DNA from: Pseudaminobacter soli (ex Li et al. 2025)
Lineage (GTDB): Bacteria > Pseudomonadota > Alphaproteobacteria > Rhizobiales > Rhizobiaceae
Direction of reading: 5' to 3'
NCBI RefSeq assembly: GCF_003012705.1
Contig: NZ_PXYL01000006.1
Span: 287,248 to 351,247, forward strand
Length of the DNA: 64,000 bases
Below, in pieces: positions 27,088 through 36,816 of this stretch. The translations under genes and the position numbers were made by a program. The notes under the pieces are model-generated. The model did not search any database, had not been told where the DNA came from, and saw nothing but the letters and a program-made list of their open reading frames with translations. How positions within the stretch are numbered: the stretch's first letter is position 1; every line of letters starts with the position of its first letter.

Positions 27088-27534
27088 ATCACAGGGAAAT
27101 CCGGAAAGTCCGTGTCCCCAACTTGCAGGAGTGTTGGCAACCCCTGGAAACGGGGTGGGTTATAGCATGAGATTTTCGCCTGTCCAGCGCCTGAATGTCG
27201 ATTGTGAAAAGAAATCGGAAAACGCCACGGCGGCTAACAATGGTGCCGGGGACAAAGCGGGGGCTCTCAGCCAAAAACGATGCGAAAACAGGCAATTGCA
27301 AAGCCGAGGCGTCACCGGAGGGGCTTTTTGAGCCATGGCACATCGGCACGCCGCAGCGCTCGGAGAGCGGCGAGCCTCACCGCACAAGGTGCGGGAACGG
27401 CAGTCCTATCTTTGGGCGTCGCGCTGTCTATTTCAGAAACAGCATCAACCTACGGCTGGAAACGGCGATCTTTGCCTGAAAGACGGATAAGCCGAAAAGA
27501 CCGAAGCGGGGGAAGGGGGCAGCTACGCGTTGCG
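27088..27534. other. Non-coding gap upstream of tRNA-Phe and downstream of yacG
   Basis: No gene with recognisable features in 27088-27534. It holds the tRNA-Phe promoter region (at the left end, minus strand) and the 3' flank of yacG. Confidence 0.5.
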
Positions 27535-27741
27535 CTATTCGGGCTTTTCGTCCGAATCTTCTTCTTCGCCGGGGCGGCCGGGAATCACGTAGGTGCCGGA
27601 GAGCCAGCGGTTGAGATCGATCTGCTTGCAGCGCACCGAGCAGAACGGGTAGGTCTCGCGTGTGGAGGGCTTGCCGCATTCGGGGCAAGCGCGCTTGGGC
27701 CGTAGCGGCGTAACCTTGTTGTCGATGTCGTTTCCGCTCAT
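27535..27741 (-). CDS. yacG: DNA gyrase inhibitor / zinc-binding protein YacG
   Basis: A 68-aa YacG protein with the four-cysteine zinc site CPEC (residues 19-22) and CSVRC (about 34-38), followed by the conserved [14 protein letters not shown] and an acidic tail. In Escherichia coli YacG binds and inhibits DNA gyrase. Its start overlaps the stop of maf by four bases, so the two are translated together. Confidence 0.92.
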   Translation of the reverse strand: MSGNDIDNKVTPLRPKRACPECGKPSTRETYPFCSVRCKQIDLNRWLSGTYVIPGRPGEEEDSDEKPE

Positions 27742-28367
27742 ACGCGCGGTCCAGAGAGCCAGCCGAAATGCACAGGGAAGCCTTCCGCAGTCAAAAGGCC
27801 CACAGTCTCATATAGTGGCAGTCCGACGACATTGCTGTAGGAGCCGACCATCTTGACGACGAAGGTGCCCGCAAGCCCCTGCACGGCATAGCCGCCGGCC
27901 TTGCCGCGCCATTCGCCGGAGGCGAGATAGCTTTCCAGCTCCTCTCGCCCCAGCCGCTTGAAGCGCACGCGGGTTTCGACCAGCCGCTGGCGCAGCTTGC
28001 CGTCGGGCGTGATCAGGCAGATGCCGGAAAAGACCCGGTGCGAGCGGCCGGAAAGCAGCTTCAGGCAGTTCGAGGCTTCGTCGACCAGCTCGGCCTTGGG
28101 CAAAATACGCCGGCCGACCGCCACCACCGTATCGGCCGCGAGCACGAAGCTACCGGAATAGTCAGGCTCCGTCTTGAGCGAGGCGTAGGCCTTTTCGGCC
28201 TTGGCCTTGGACAATCTCTTGGCAAGCGACCGCGGGTGTTCGGCGCGCAGCGGCGTCTCGTCGACATCCGCCGGCAGGAGGCGGTCAGGTTCGACGCCGG
28301 CCTGCTGGAGAAGCTCGATCCGACGCGGTGAGGCCGAGGCAAGCACAAGCTTCTTGAAAGCGCTCAT
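27738..28367 (-). CDS. maf: Maf-family nucleoside triphosphate pyrophosphatase
   Basis: A 209-aa Maf protein: [14 protein letters not shown] at residues 7-20, the KAEKAYA block, [18 protein letters not shown] and [29 protein letters not shown]. The family hydrolyses non-canonical nucleoside triphosphates to monophosphates. AGGA lies upstream of the ATG. It follows infA by 34 bp and overlaps yacG. Confidence 0.93.
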   Translation of the reverse strand: MSAFKKLVLASASPRRIELLQQAGVEPDRLLPADVDETPLRAEHPRSLAKRLSKAKAEKAYASLKTEPDYSGSFVLAADTVVAVGRRILPKAELVDEASNCLKLLSGRSHRVFSGICLITPDGKLRQRLVETRVRFKRLGREELESYLASGEWRGKAGGYAVQGLAGTFVVKMVGSYSNVVGLPLYETVGLLTAEGFPVHFGWLSGPRV

Positions 28368-28401
28368 CGTAATCCTGTCGGCCGGCGGGGGGCGCCGTGG
28401 C

Positions 28402-28620
28402 TTATTTGAAGCGGTAGGTGATGCGACCCTTGGTCAGGTCGTAAGGCGTCATTTCGACGAGGACCTTGTCCCCCGTCAGCACGCGGATGCGGTTCTTGCG
28501 CATGCGGCCCGCGGTGTGAGCGATGATCTCGTGTTCGTTTTCAAGCTTCACGCGAAACATCGCGTTCGGAAGCAATTCCGTCACGGTGCCCGGGAACTCG
28601 AGGACTTCTTCCTTCGGCAT
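28402..28620 (-). CDS. infA: Translation initiation factor IF-1
   Basis: A 72-aa S1-fold protein that matches IF-1 along its whole length ([49 protein letters not shown]). It occupies the ribosomal A site during initiation. It sits in the conserved alphaproteobacterial order with maf and yacG after it and the phosphatase gene 111 bp before it, a gap likely to hold its own promoter. Confidence 0.97.
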   Translation of the reverse strand: MPKEEVLEFPGTVTELLPNAMFRVKLENEHEIIAHTAGRMRKNRIRVLTGDKVLVEMTPYDLTKGRITYRFK

Positions 28621-28731
28621 TCTCTACCTTTGGTTTGGATTGGCGTTCGGCATCCAGGCCGAATTTCGGCGGAACCTATATGATTATGTGAACTTTGTGA
28701 ACACGCTTAATCATACGCCTTTTCGGCATAA

Positions 28732-29175
28732 TCAAGCGGTGAAACGCGTGCCTATGCGCGCTTTCAGCCTTTCGCGGACGTCGCGATAGGCGGCGAGTAT
28801 CTGTTCGCGCGTTCCAGCGACGGTTGTGGGGTCGGCAGTCGGCCAGTATTCGACCTCCACTGCCATGGAGCGCGTGAGCTCCAGCGCGGCGTGATGCGCT
28901 TCCGGCGCGAGCGTCACGATCAGATCGAAATAGTCGTCTTCCATCTCTTCCAGCGTTCTGGGCTGGCGGTCGTTCAGCGACAGGCCTTCCTCGGCGAGAA
29001 CCGCGTCCACGAACGGGTCGCGTTCGCCCACGCGCACGCCGGCGGAGGCGACAAAGGTCGTTTTCGGCAGGACCTGTCGGGCAAGCAGTTCGGCCATGGG
29101 CGACCGCACCGCGTTCATACCGCAGACGAAAAGGATGGAGCGGGGAAGGCGGGCGGTCAGGGTCAGCCCCGCCAA
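28732..29175 (-). CDS. Low-molecular-weight phosphatase family protein
   Basis: A 147-aa protein with the P-loop [12 protein letters not shown] near residues 18-29 (C-x5-R-S), as in low-molecular-weight tyrosine phosphatases and arsenate reductases. The general-acid aspartate may be in the WPTADPT segment near 115. The protein substrate is unknown. Its start overlaps the UPF0262 gene by 13 bases. This gene is a regular part of the hisD-infA run in Rhizobiales. Confidence 0.88.
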   Translation of the reverse strand: MAGLTLTARLPRSILFVCGMNAVRSPMAELLARQVLPKTTFVASAGVRVGERDPFVDAVLAEEGLSLNDRQPRTLEEMEDDYFDLIVTLAPEAHHAALELTRSMAVEVEYWPTADPTTVAGTREQILAAYRDVRERLKARIGTRFTA

Positions 29176-29648
29176 TGCAGCACGCAGACCAGCGTGAAGA
29201 CGCGGCGCGCGGTGTCGAAGTCGATGTCGATCTTGCCTGCCAGACGCTCCTTCAGCGTCTGCGAGCCCTCGTTGTGCAGTCCTCGCCGGCCCATGTCGAT
29301 GGCCTCGATCTGGCTCGGCGTGGCGCTGCGGATGGCCGCATAGTAGCTTTCGCAGATCAAGAAGTAGTCTTTCACGATCCGCCGGAAGGGGGTGAGCGAC
29401 AGGATGTGCGTCACCACCGGCGTCCCGTCTTCGCGCGAAACCGCGAAGACCAGCTTCGAATCGATCAACGACAGTTTCAGGCGATAAGGGCCGTTGCCCT
29501 CGTCGCTTGTCGGCTGAAAACTGTTTTCCTCGATCAGGTCGAAGATCGCCACCGCGCGTTCATGCTCGATATCGGGCGTCGAACGCCCGATCGATTCGTC
29601 GAGTTCGACGTCGATAAGCCTCGAGCAATTGCGGGTGAGATCGTGCAT
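29163..29648 (-). CDS. UPF0262 family protein
   Basis: A 161-aa protein that resembles UPF0262 throughout ([56 protein letters not shown]). The family is restricted to alphaproteobacteria and has no assigned function. It lies 8 bp downstream of hisD and overlaps the phosphatase gene, so it is cotranscribed with both. Confidence 0.9.
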   Translation of the reverse strand: MHDLTRNCSRLIDVELDESIGRSTPDIEHERAVAIFDLIEENSFQPTSDEGNGPYRLKLSLIDSKLVFAVSREDGTPVVTHILSLTPFRRIVKDYFLICESYYAAIRSATPSQIEAIDMGRRGLHNEGSQTLKERLAGKIDIDFDTARRVFTLVCVLHWRG

Positions 29649-29656
29649 CCCTCACT

Positions 29657-30949
29657 CTACAGGTTCAAGCGGATGGCAACCGAACGGCCGTGCGCTTCCA
29701 GTCCCTCGGCCTTGGCGAGCGTGATTGCTGCGGGCGCAAGCGCGCGCAGCTGCTCCGGCCCAAGCTTCAGTATGGAGCTGCGCTTCATGAAATCGAGCAC
29801 ATTGAGGCCGGACGAGAAGCGGGCCGAGCGCGCGGTCGGCAGAACGTGGTTCGGGCCGCCGACATAGTCGCCGATCACCTCGGGTGTATGGCGGCCAAGG
29901 AAAACCGAGCCGGCATTGCGAATCTGCGGCAGCATGGCCTCCGGATCGGCAATCGCGAGCTCCAAATGCTCGGCCGCGATGCGGTTGGCGAGCGGGATTG
30001 CCTCGTCGAGCGTTTCGACGAGGATCACGGCGCCGAAGTCGCGCCAGCTTGCAGCGGCGGTTTCGCCGCGGGGCAGGGTTTCGAGCTGGCGCACCACCGC
30101 CTTTTCGACTGCCGAAGCGAAGGCGGCATCGTCGGTGATCAGGATCGACTGGGCCGAGGTGTCGTGCTCGGCCTGCGCCAGCAGATCGGCGGCGATCCAG
30201 TCGGGGTCGTTGTCGCCATCGGCGATGACGAGAACTTCCGACGGGCCGGCGATCATGTCGATGCCGACAATGCCGAACACCTGCCTTTTGGCCGCCGCGA
30301 CATAGGCATTGCCAGGGCCGACGATCTTGGCCACCGGGCGGATCGTCTCGGTGCCGTAGGCGAGGGCGGCCACCGCCTGTGCGCCGCCGACCCGATAGAT
30401 TTCGGTGATGCCGGCAAGGTCTGCCGCCACCAGAACCAGTGGATTGATGGTGCCCCCCGATGCCGGCACGACCATGACGATGCGCTCGACGCCGGCAACG
30501 CGAGCCGGCATGGCATTCATCAGAACCGAGCTCGGATAGCTGGCCGTGCCGCCCGGCACATAGAGGCCAACGGCTTCCACAGCCGTCCAGCGCGCGCCCA
30601 ACTCCACGCCGATCGCATCGACATAGTGATCGTCGCTGGGACGCTGGCGCTGATGATAGTCGCGAATGCGGTCGCGGGCGAAGGTCAGTGCTTCGACGGT
30701 CGACGGATCGGCGTCACGATATGCCTGCTCGATGTCAGCGCGCGAAACTGCGATGCCCAGCGCATCGAGGTCGGCACGGTCGAACTTGCGCGTGTAGTCC
30801 ACCAGCGCCCTGTCGCCCTGTTCGCGGACGGTCGCGATGATGTCGCGCACCACGGCCTCCACATCCGGGGAGGTTTCGCGCTTGGTGGTCAGAAACGCCG
30901 CGAAACGCTTCTCGAAGTCGGTGTCGGTTGTGCGGAGGGTAATGGCCAT
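29657..30949 (-). CDS. hisD: Histidinol dehydrogenase
   Basis: A 430-aa HisD. Family motifs are present in order: VPGGTASYPSSVLMNAMPA, the NAD and zinc-site segment VGPGNAYVAAAKRQVFG, IAGPSEVLVIAD, LLAQAEHDTSAQSILIT and GPNHVLPTARSARFSSGL. It carries out the last two oxidations of histidine biosynthesis. It is preceded by the DUF2948 gene (17 bp) and followed by UPF0262 (8 bp). Confidence 0.97.
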   Translation of the reverse strand: MAITLRTTDTDFEKRFAAFLTTKRETSPDVEAVVRDIIATVREQGDRALVDYTRKFDRADLDALGIAVSRADIEQAYRDADPSTVEALTFARDRIRDYHQRQRPSDDHYVDAIGVELGARWTAVEAVGLYVPGGTASYPSSVLMNAMPARVAGVERIVMVVPASGGTINPLVLVAADLAGITEIYRVGGAQAVAALAYGTETIRPVAKIVGPGNAYVAAAKRQVFGIVGIDMIAGPSEVLVIADGDNDPDWIAADLLAQAEHDTSAQSILITDDAAFASAVEKAVVRQLETLPRGETAAASWRDFGAVILVETLDEAIPLANRIAAEHLELAIADPEAMLPQIRNAGSVFLGRHTPEVIGDYVGGPNHVLPTARSARFSSGLNVLDFMKRSSILKLGPEQLRALAPAAITLAKAEGLEAHGRSVAIRLNL

Positions 30950-30966
30950 GGAAATCAGAATACTCG

Positions 30967-31401
30967 TCAGGCTTTGTGAACAGGGCGGGAGCTAGCTTCC
31001 CAGGCGCCGGCAAGATCGGCCAGCCGCGCCTCGATGCACTCGACCTCAAGCGCAATCGTGCCGCCGCCGGCGAAGTCCAACTCGATGGTGCCGGCCGGGG
31101 TCTCCTTCTCGCGGAAGCGTATCGCCAGCAGCGACAGCACTTCCTCAGGCTTATCACGCCGAATTCCGGCGGATTTAACGGCGAGCACGCGGTTGAAGTC
31201 GAGCACGCTCTTGCGGCGCTGGTAGCGCGGGCGGAAGAAGCCTGCCTTGGTCTCCCAGGCGAAGCGGTTCATGGTCAGCACGAAACGCTTGGTGGCGGCC
31301 ACATATTCGAGGCCGCTCACCTTCATCACGGCGTCCTGAACATGCGCCGAAACAATCTCTAGATCCCGGTCGTCCAGGGCGACGAGTTTTAGCTGGTCCA
31401 T
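30967..31401 (-). CDS. DUF2948 family protein
   Basis: A 144-aa protein beginning MDQLKLVALDDRDLEIVSAH, the DUF2948 signature; later blocks are FVLTMNRFAWET and LDFNRVLAVKSAGI. Function unknown. It is conserved next to hisD in Rhizobiales and is separated from hisD by 17 bp, so the two are likely cotranscribed. Confidence 0.9.
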   Translation of the reverse strand: MDQLKLVALDDRDLEIVSAHVQDAVMKVSGLEYVAATKRFVLTMNRFAWETKAGFFRPRYQRRKSVLDFNRVLAVKSAGIRRDKPEEVLSLLAIRFREKETPAGTIELDFAGGGTIALEVECIEARLADLAGAWEASSRPVHKA

Positions 31402-31499
31402 ATCCGCATCAGCGTCCGCGCTAAGGGCTTAGCCGTTGTGTTATGCGGTCTTGATCGCACACGCAACCGAAACGCTTTTCTGCGGATGTGGATGCACCT

Positions 31500-32789
31500 T
31501 TATGACGAGATGCGCTCTATGACCGCACCGCAGCCAGACAGCTTTTCCTCGAGACGCTCGAAACCGCGGTCGAGGTGATAGACGCGGTTGACCGTCGTCT
31601 CGCCTTCCGCGGCCAGGCCGGCAATGACCAGCGACACCGAAGCGCGCAGGTCGGTCGCCATCACAGGCGCACCCTTGAGCTTGGTAACGCCGTCGACGAT
31701 CGCCGTCTGGCCGGCGAGCGTGATGTGCGCGCCGAGGCGGGCCAGCTCCTGCACATGCATGAAGCGATTCTCGAAGATCGTCTCGGTGATCTTCGATTTG
31801 CCGCGCGCCATGGTCATCAGGCCCATGAACTGCGCCTGAAGGTCGGTCGGGAAGCCGGGGAAGGGCTCCGTCACCACATCGACCGGGTCGATGCCGGTGC
31901 CATTGCGGCGCACGCGGATGCCGTCTTCGACGGAAGTGATCTCGGTGCCGGTCTGGGCAAGCACGTCGAGCGCGTTCTGCAGCAGGTCGATTCGGCCACC
32001 CTCCAACACCACGTCGCCGCCGGCCATGGCCACGGCCATGGCGTAGGTGCCGGTCTCGATGCGGTCGGGAATGACCTGGTGGCGCGCGCCCGAAAGGGCA
32101 TCCACGCCCTGAATGGTGATGGTCGAGGTGCCGGCCCCATAGATCTTGGCGCCCATCGCGATCAGGCATTCGGCCAGATTGACGACTTCCGGCTCGCGCG
32201 CGGCGTTTTCCAGCACCGTCTCGCCACGGGCGAGCGTTGCGGCCATCATCAGCACGTGTGTGGCGCCGACCGACACCTTCGGGAACACGATTCGGTTGCC
32301 GCGGAGGCGATTCTTCGCCTTGGCGATGACATAGCCGTTCTCGACGTCCAATTCGGCGCCGAGCTGTTGCAGGCCGTCGATGAAGAGGTCGACCGGGCGC
32401 GTACCGATTGCGCAGCCGCCGGGCAGCGAGACCTTGGCTTCGCCCATGCGCGCCAGAAGCGGCCCGATCACCCAGAAGCTCGCCCGCATCTTGGAGACGA
32501 GTTCGTAGGGTGCGGTGGTATCGACGATCTGGCGGGCCGAAAAATTGATGGTACGCGAATAGCCTTCATGCTGGCGCTCGCGCCGGCCGTTGACCGTGTA
32601 GTCGACGCCGTGATTGCCGAGGATGCGGATGAGCTGCTCCACGTCTGCCAGATGCGGCACGTTCTCGAGCGTAAGCGAGTCGTCCGTCAGCAGGGACGCG
32701 ATCATGAGGGGGAGGGCTGCGTTCTTGGCGCCCGAAATGGGGATGCGGCCCTCGAGATGGTTGCCGCCGACGATTCTGATGCGATCCAT
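31500..32789 (-). CDS. murA: UDP-N-acetylglucosamine 1-carboxyvinyltransferase
   Basis: MurA of about 429 aa. It opens with [20 protein letters not shown] and [11 protein letters not shown] (the PEP-binding lysine and asparagine), has the catalytic cysteine in [14 protein letters not shown] near residue 115, and later [13 protein letters not shown]. It transfers enolpyruvate to UDP-GlcNAc, the first committed step of peptidoglycan synthesis. ATG 32789 has GGAG eleven bases upstream; ATG 32798 (three codons earlier) is too close to that box. Confidence 0.97.
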   Translation of the reverse strand: MDRIRIVGGNHLEGRIPISGAKNAALPLMIASLLTDDSLTLENVPHLADVEQLIRILGNHGVDYTVNGRRERQHEGYSRTINFSARQIVDTTAPYELVSKMRASFWVIGPLLARMGEAKVSLPGGCAIGTRPVDLFIDGLQQLGAELDVENGYVIAKAKNRLRGNRIVFPKVSVGATHVLMMAATLARGETVLENAAREPEVVNLAECLIAMGAKIYGAGTSTITIQGVDALSGARHQVIPDRIETGTYAMAVAMAGGDVVLEGGRIDLLQNALDVLAQTGTEITSVEDGIRVRRNGTGIDPVDVVTEPFPGFPTDLQAQFMGLMTMARGKSKITETIFENRFMHVQELARLGAHITLAGQTAIVDGVTKLKGAPVMATDLRASVSLVIAGLAAEGETTVNRVYHLDRGFERLEEKLSGCGAVIERISS

Positions 32790-32859
32790 TCGAATCATTT
32801 CTCCGGGCGAATGCCCAGCCTGGTCTGATTTATCGTTGCGGTCCGTCTAGACCATGCTC

Positions 32860-32879
32860 AAAAGCCGTTCAAGAACGGC
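32860..32879 (-). terminator. Rho-independent terminator
   Basis: On the minus strand GCCGTT - CTTG - AACGGC (32879-32864) is followed directly by TTTT (32863-32860). It lies 43 bases after the stop of the small gene at 32922-33101 and before murA. Confidence 0.65.
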
Positions 32880-32921
32880 CAGTTCGACCGAAAGTTGCGC
32901 TGCCCGGCTAACAATGACTTG

Positions 32922-33101
32922 TCATTTTCGCTCGTCCTTCCCCGCGGCCGAGATGCCTTCCGGCCTGTCGTCGGCGTCGCCGGTGCGGCGCGAGCGCGCC
33001 TGCGCCTTTCGTTTCAGGAGATTCGCTCGCAATTCCTCCGCCAAACGCGCCTTCCGCTGATTCTGTGCTGTGGAAGGCGTCTTGCTATCTTTCGCAGTCA
33101 T
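32922..33101 (-). CDS. Small basic protein upstream of murA, 59 aa
   Basis: An ATG at 33101 opens a 59-codon frame: MTAKDSKTPSTAQNQR, then a helix RKARLAEELRANLLKRKAQARSRR and a short acidic tail. The RxARLAExLRANLxRRKAQ pattern looks like the short arginine-rich proteins often annotated near murA in Rhizobiales, though the family name is not known to me. The terminator at 32860-32879 closes it, which supports a real transcription unit. The ribosome binding site is weak. Confidence 0.55.
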   Translation of the reverse strand: MTAKDSKTPSTAQNQRKARLAEELRANLLKRKAQARSRRTGDADDRPEGISAAGKDERK

Positions 33102-33261
33102 GGCGGCCGGTCCGAACGTGTCCCCTTGTTCGATCGTGAAGAGCGAAGGACATACATATCATTGTGGCTGCGACGTGTCCGGCAAAAAAGATCGCAAAGA
33201 ACCGTCAGACATAACTTGCACTATCGGAATTCCTGTGGCAGAAGTCCGCCGCACTCGGGGC

Positions 33262-33336
<75 letters not shown>

Positions 33337-34068
33337 TTCCACCCCGTTGATTTCCCGACAATCTGGATCCTTCGCCGCTGTCAGCGACTCGAAGGTTTGT
33401 CTCTGCAGGCCCTTGGTGTGTCTCTGTGAGCCTGACAGGTTTGTCTCTAAGGGCCCGAATCAAGGAATCTGACGCCAAAATCGCTGAATCCTGAGAGAGT
33501 GGCTTGCGCGGCCCGATGGCACCATTGGCTTTGCCATGGTGTCCGATATGTCATCCACGTCCCGTTCTGATCGTTTCAAAACAATATCCGACGCCTCGCA
33601 TACGCGACGGAAGTCCATCAATCGCCTACCGCAGGCAAGCAGGACGAACCGTTCGCAAGAAAACGAGCGATTCTAGACAATGACCGGCCGGGCTGGTTCA
33701 GCGAGAATCACTCTGTGCGGCGGTTCAAGACACCCACAGGGCATGAAGGCGGCCCCCGCAATCGAGGTTCCTTCCTTTCCCTTCGCGTTATCAGGATGCG
33801 ACAGGGATCAGCGCTGACGGACTGCCGGAGGTGCGCTTCCTGGATTTCGGAAGCGATCTCGTCCTAGAGGTCAATGGCGACCGTCACACGTTCGTGGAAG
33901 GCGTTTATTTTGTGAAATGCATCATCGGCAGGAAGAATGGCTGCCGTTAAGTGGTCGATCGGCACAGGCACAAATAATTCCGATCAGAATAGCTGTGCGA
34001 GGTGGCGTTTAACCGCCGGTCACTTTCTGCACCGTTGACGTTCTTTACGGCGCGGATCACGTTACGCC
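33337..34068. other. Gap right of tRNA-Thr with degenerate coding relics and a short repeat
   Basis: No complete gene is seen. Three copies of an 11-base motif (GGTTTGTCTCT at 33394-33404, GGTGTGTCTCT at 33415-33425, GGTTTGTCTCT at 33438-33448) lie 21 and 23 bases apart, like the repeated ends of some transposons. A plus-strand frame with no ATG is open from 33747 to 33950 and reads like protein in its second half (VRFLDFGSDLVLEVNGDR), probably the remnant of a decayed gene. Confidence 0.5.
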
Positions 34069-34683
34069 ATGTTCGAATGTGATCACGTAGCCAAAGCCGA
34101 TATGAAAGCTGGAACCCTCTACGCAATAGCTGGCGAGGGGGGATGGATTTATTATGGGCAGGTTACTCCCGACAAAGCGATTGCGTTCTTCCGTCGTCGA
34201 GATCGAGCAATTGCAACGGCGGATGATGTCACGAGTTCGCCAACTATGGCGGTGGTTGACGTGGCATACCCGTCAATTGGGCGTGCACTTCGTGCCGGCA
34301 TTTGGAAAAAGCAGGGACGCTACCCCCTGTCCGAGCGGATTGCGTCGAGGATGGTTGTGCAATGGCCGGTCGGTACGTTGAAGGTCACGGTTTGGCAGGG
34401 CGGTGCACCGAGCCATCAAACTTCTGTAGATGACCCAGCAATTCAAATGATGGAAATCATGGCTGTCTGGGATGCGGAGTTTCACATCCCGCAGCGATTG
34501 GCGGCCGACTTTTGCACAGAGGAAGCCCCATGGCACGTCGGCGGACCCGTTTGGCGAGAGCGGAGAGTCCAGGAAGAGAGGGCACGACGCTTCCCCGACG
34601 AACCTGCGCACAAATTGCCAAGCGACTGGGTGCCTACAAGCGGTCCGAAGAACCCGGGGTTCGACCTGGCCGACGACCGATGA
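34069..34683 (+). CDS. Conserved-looking hypothetical protein, 204 aa
   Basis: A soluble protein of 204 aa, with no signal peptide or membrane segment. It has well-formed blocks: KAGTLYAIAGEGGWIYYGQV, FFRRRDRAIA, VAYPSIGRALRAGIWKKQGRY, VVQWPVGTLKVTVW, and WHVGGPVWRERRVQEERARRFP. The opening resembles small immunity-type proteins such as Imm26, but this is only a visual impression. No partner gene with a toxin domain is beside it; it converges with the AAA protease gene. Function not assigned. Confidence 0.6.
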   Translation: MFECDHVAKADMKAGTLYAIAGEGGWIYYGQVTPDKAIAFFRRRDRAIATADDVTSSPTMAVVDVAYPSIGRALRAGIWKKQGRYPLSERIASRMVVQWPVGTLKVTVWQGGAPSHQTSVDDPAIQMMEIMAVWDAEFHIPQRLAADFCTEEAPWHVGGPVWRERRVQEERARRFPDEPAHKLPSDWVPTSGPKNPGFDLADDR

Positions 34684-34812
34684 CTATGCGCCTTCCCAGA
34701 GGCTGAAATCCTTCCTCGTCGAGAGCTTTGCCCAACGGCCTATCACCTTCGAATCTGCGACGCCATTTGGCCGCAAGCCAGGATCGAACCGTGCCGAACC
34801 AATTCCAGACGC

Positions 34813-36777
34813 TCACGACGCAGCACCCATCAAGCAAACCGGGTTTTCTGAGCTTCGCCCAGCGCACATGATTCGCAAAACGTCATCCCCTGACAGCGAT
34901 CGCTCGGAAACCAATTCCTCGGCAATCAGGTCTAGTTGTTCGCGATGAAGTTCGAGCAGGCAAATGGCTCGCTGAAGTTCGGTCTTGAGATGCTGATCGA
35001 CGAGTTCGCGCAGTTCTGGATCGCGTTCGCGCATTTCCTCGAGCGGACGACGTCCTCGCCCGAACTGGAACCCAAGGCTTGAACCAAACCCCATGCGTCG
35101 TTCGAGGATCGTTGCGACGTCACTAGCCACGGCAAGATCGGAACCGAAATCGCCGGCGGCGACCGAAGAGTGGTTGCCGAAGACAATGGTCTCCGCTGCC
35201 ATGCCGCCCATGGTCATGGCGATCTGGTCCCTGAGGTAAGCGGCCGTGCGCGCAATACGCCTTTGCTCTTTGAACCTCGTTTTTCCGAGGACGGCAACCG
35301 TGGTGTGTTCCGCGACATGGTCGTCGATGAACACCTCCATGAGTTCCTCGTAGTTCAACAGAACCCCGACTAGCGCGTGACCGGCTTCATGAACGGCGAC
35401 GCGGCGCATTTCCTCGTCTGTAAGCCTCCGCCTTGCGGGGAGAACTGCGCAGATATCATCTGCAATCACTTGCCCGCCGCGACGACGAGCGTGCCGGCGA
35501 GCGTCCCGGGCCAATTTTTCAAGCCCCGCACCACTCCATCCACGTGTCGATGCGATTAGAAAGGAGAGATCGCCAGCTACCTGATCGGTTTTAAGGTGCT
35601 GGCACAAGATCGCGATCCGCGCTTCGTCATCCGGGAGGGGAATTTCAATTGTGACTTCAAGCCGGCCCGGTCGCAGCAGGGCGGGATCGATGGCATCCGG
35701 ATGGTTGGTTGCTCCGATAACGACGACACCTTCTCTGCCCTCGGCAGGGTCGAGCGCCTCCAGAAGCCCATTAATGACTTGCCTTTGATAGTCCCGGTTT
35801 TCGTGATTGCCGCCCGCGTCACGGTCACCGAAGGAGTCGAACTCGTCCAAAAAGAGAATGGCGGGTGCCTTCTTCTTCGCCTCATCAAAGCTGGCCCGCA
35901 TGGCTTTGAGGAAATCCCCGAGATGACCGCGGGCTTGCCAGCGCGCTGCGGATGCCACCACCAGGTCCATCCCACAACTCGCAGCGAGCGCCCTCGCGAA
36001 CGTTGTTTTCCCACAGCCTGGAGGCCCAAACAGCAGCGCGCCGCGATCAACGTCCTCCCAAGCAACTACGCCGGCTTTCCAGGCGCGGATGTCTTCAGCA
36101 AGCTGAAGCCCCCAACTCTTCGCCTGGCCGTAGCCGTGCGTGTCTTCCAGCCTGAGGGACGACTGTTTAGTTGCAGATGGCTCTTTGACTGCATCGGCTG
36201 CAAGATGGGGCGCAGCAATCTGCTTTCGCAATCGTCGCACAGCGTTCATCAAAGGTCGCTGTGGCCGGATGGCGGTTTTGAGATCGTCCAAACTGTGTGT
36301 TGCCAGGAATTCGGCAATCGCCCGGGTCATGCCCTGCAATTCGATCTCTCTGGCCGCGACTAGATAGTGCTCTGGCCTGATCGCAGGAACCGTGGCGATG
36401 TGGTCGGCAGCGAGGAGCAGGCTCTGCGAGACACACTCCAATGACGGCACGAATACCACGGCGCGTCGGGCGTACCGCACCTTGGTTAGCGCATGCCGAT
36501 TGTTCACATGGTTTTCGTTCTCCGTGACCGTTGTCACGATGACCATGTCGTTTCCCTGGTCGTCGAAGGGATGGTCACTTGCGAGCAGCTCAGTGGCTGC
36601 GCGATCGTAATAGGTAACATCCTCGCTTCTCTCGAGGACGAGAATGGCAACGAAGCACACATCTGCACGTCTGAGGAAGGGTCGCAGCGCGTTTCTGATT
36701 CCGCATTTCGCGACGGCGACGGGCAGATCGAAAGAGGATTTGCGCTCATTGCGCAGCTTACTGGAATCGCGGGTCAT
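34813..36777 (-). CDS. FtsH-like AAA+ ATPase with M41 zinc protease domain, no membrane anchor
   Basis: A 654-aa protein. Residues 1-200 match no family I recognise and contain no transmembrane helix, unlike FtsH. The AAA+ module has Walker A GPPGCGKT (251-258), Walker B ILFLDEFDS (307-315), and the second region of homology TNHPDAIDPALLRPGR (357-372). The M41 peptidase follows with the zinc motif HEAGH (463-467) and a possible third ligand in GDFGSDL (542-548). It should unfold and degrade soluble proteins. It is 39 bp downstream of the TnsA-like gene on the same strand, so the two probably form one operon. The intact active sites argue against decay. Confidence 0.85.
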   Translation of the reverse strand: MTRDSSKLRNERKSSFDLPVAVAKCGIRNALRPFLRRADVCFVAILVLERSEDVTYYDRAATELLASDHPFDDQGNDMVIVTTVTENENHVNNRHALTKVRYARRAVVFVPSLECVSQSLLLAADHIATVPAIRPEHYLVAAREIELQGMTRAIAEFLATHSLDDLKTAIRPQRPLMNAVRRLRKQIAAPHLAADAVKEPSATKQSSLRLEDTHGYGQAKSWGLQLAEDIRAWKAGVVAWEDVDRGALLFGPPGCGKTTFARALAASCGMDLVVASAARWQARGHLGDFLKAMRASFDEAKKKAPAILFLDEFDSFGDRDAGGNHENRDYQRQVINGLLEALDPAEGREGVVVIGATNHPDAIDPALLRPGRLEVTIEIPLPDDEARIAILCQHLKTDQVAGDLSFLIASTRGWSGAGLEKLARDARRHARRRGGQVIADDICAVLPARRRLTDEEMRRVAVHEAGHALVGVLLNYEELMEVFIDDHVAEHTTVAVLGKTRFKEQRRIARTAAYLRDQIAMTMGGMAAETIVFGNHSSVAAGDFGSDLAVASDVATILERRMGFGSSLGFQFGRGRRPLEEMRERDPELRELVDQHLKTELQRAICLLELHREQLDLIAEELVSERSLSGDDVLRIMCAGRSSENPVCLMGAAS

Positions 36778-36816
36778 GGCTTTACTCTCGGTGATGACTG
36801 GAGGCGGAGCGTCAGT

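Noticed and set aside
29690..30979. 429-codon plus-strand frame opposite hisD
   Set aside because: Antisense shadow; hisD motifs are complete on the other strand.
31575..32828. 417-codon plus-strand frame opposite murA
   Set aside because: Antisense shadow; murA motifs are complete on the other strand.
34069..34683. Assignment of the 204-aa protein to immunity family Imm26
   Set aside because: Only the opening segment looks similar and no toxin gene is beside it.
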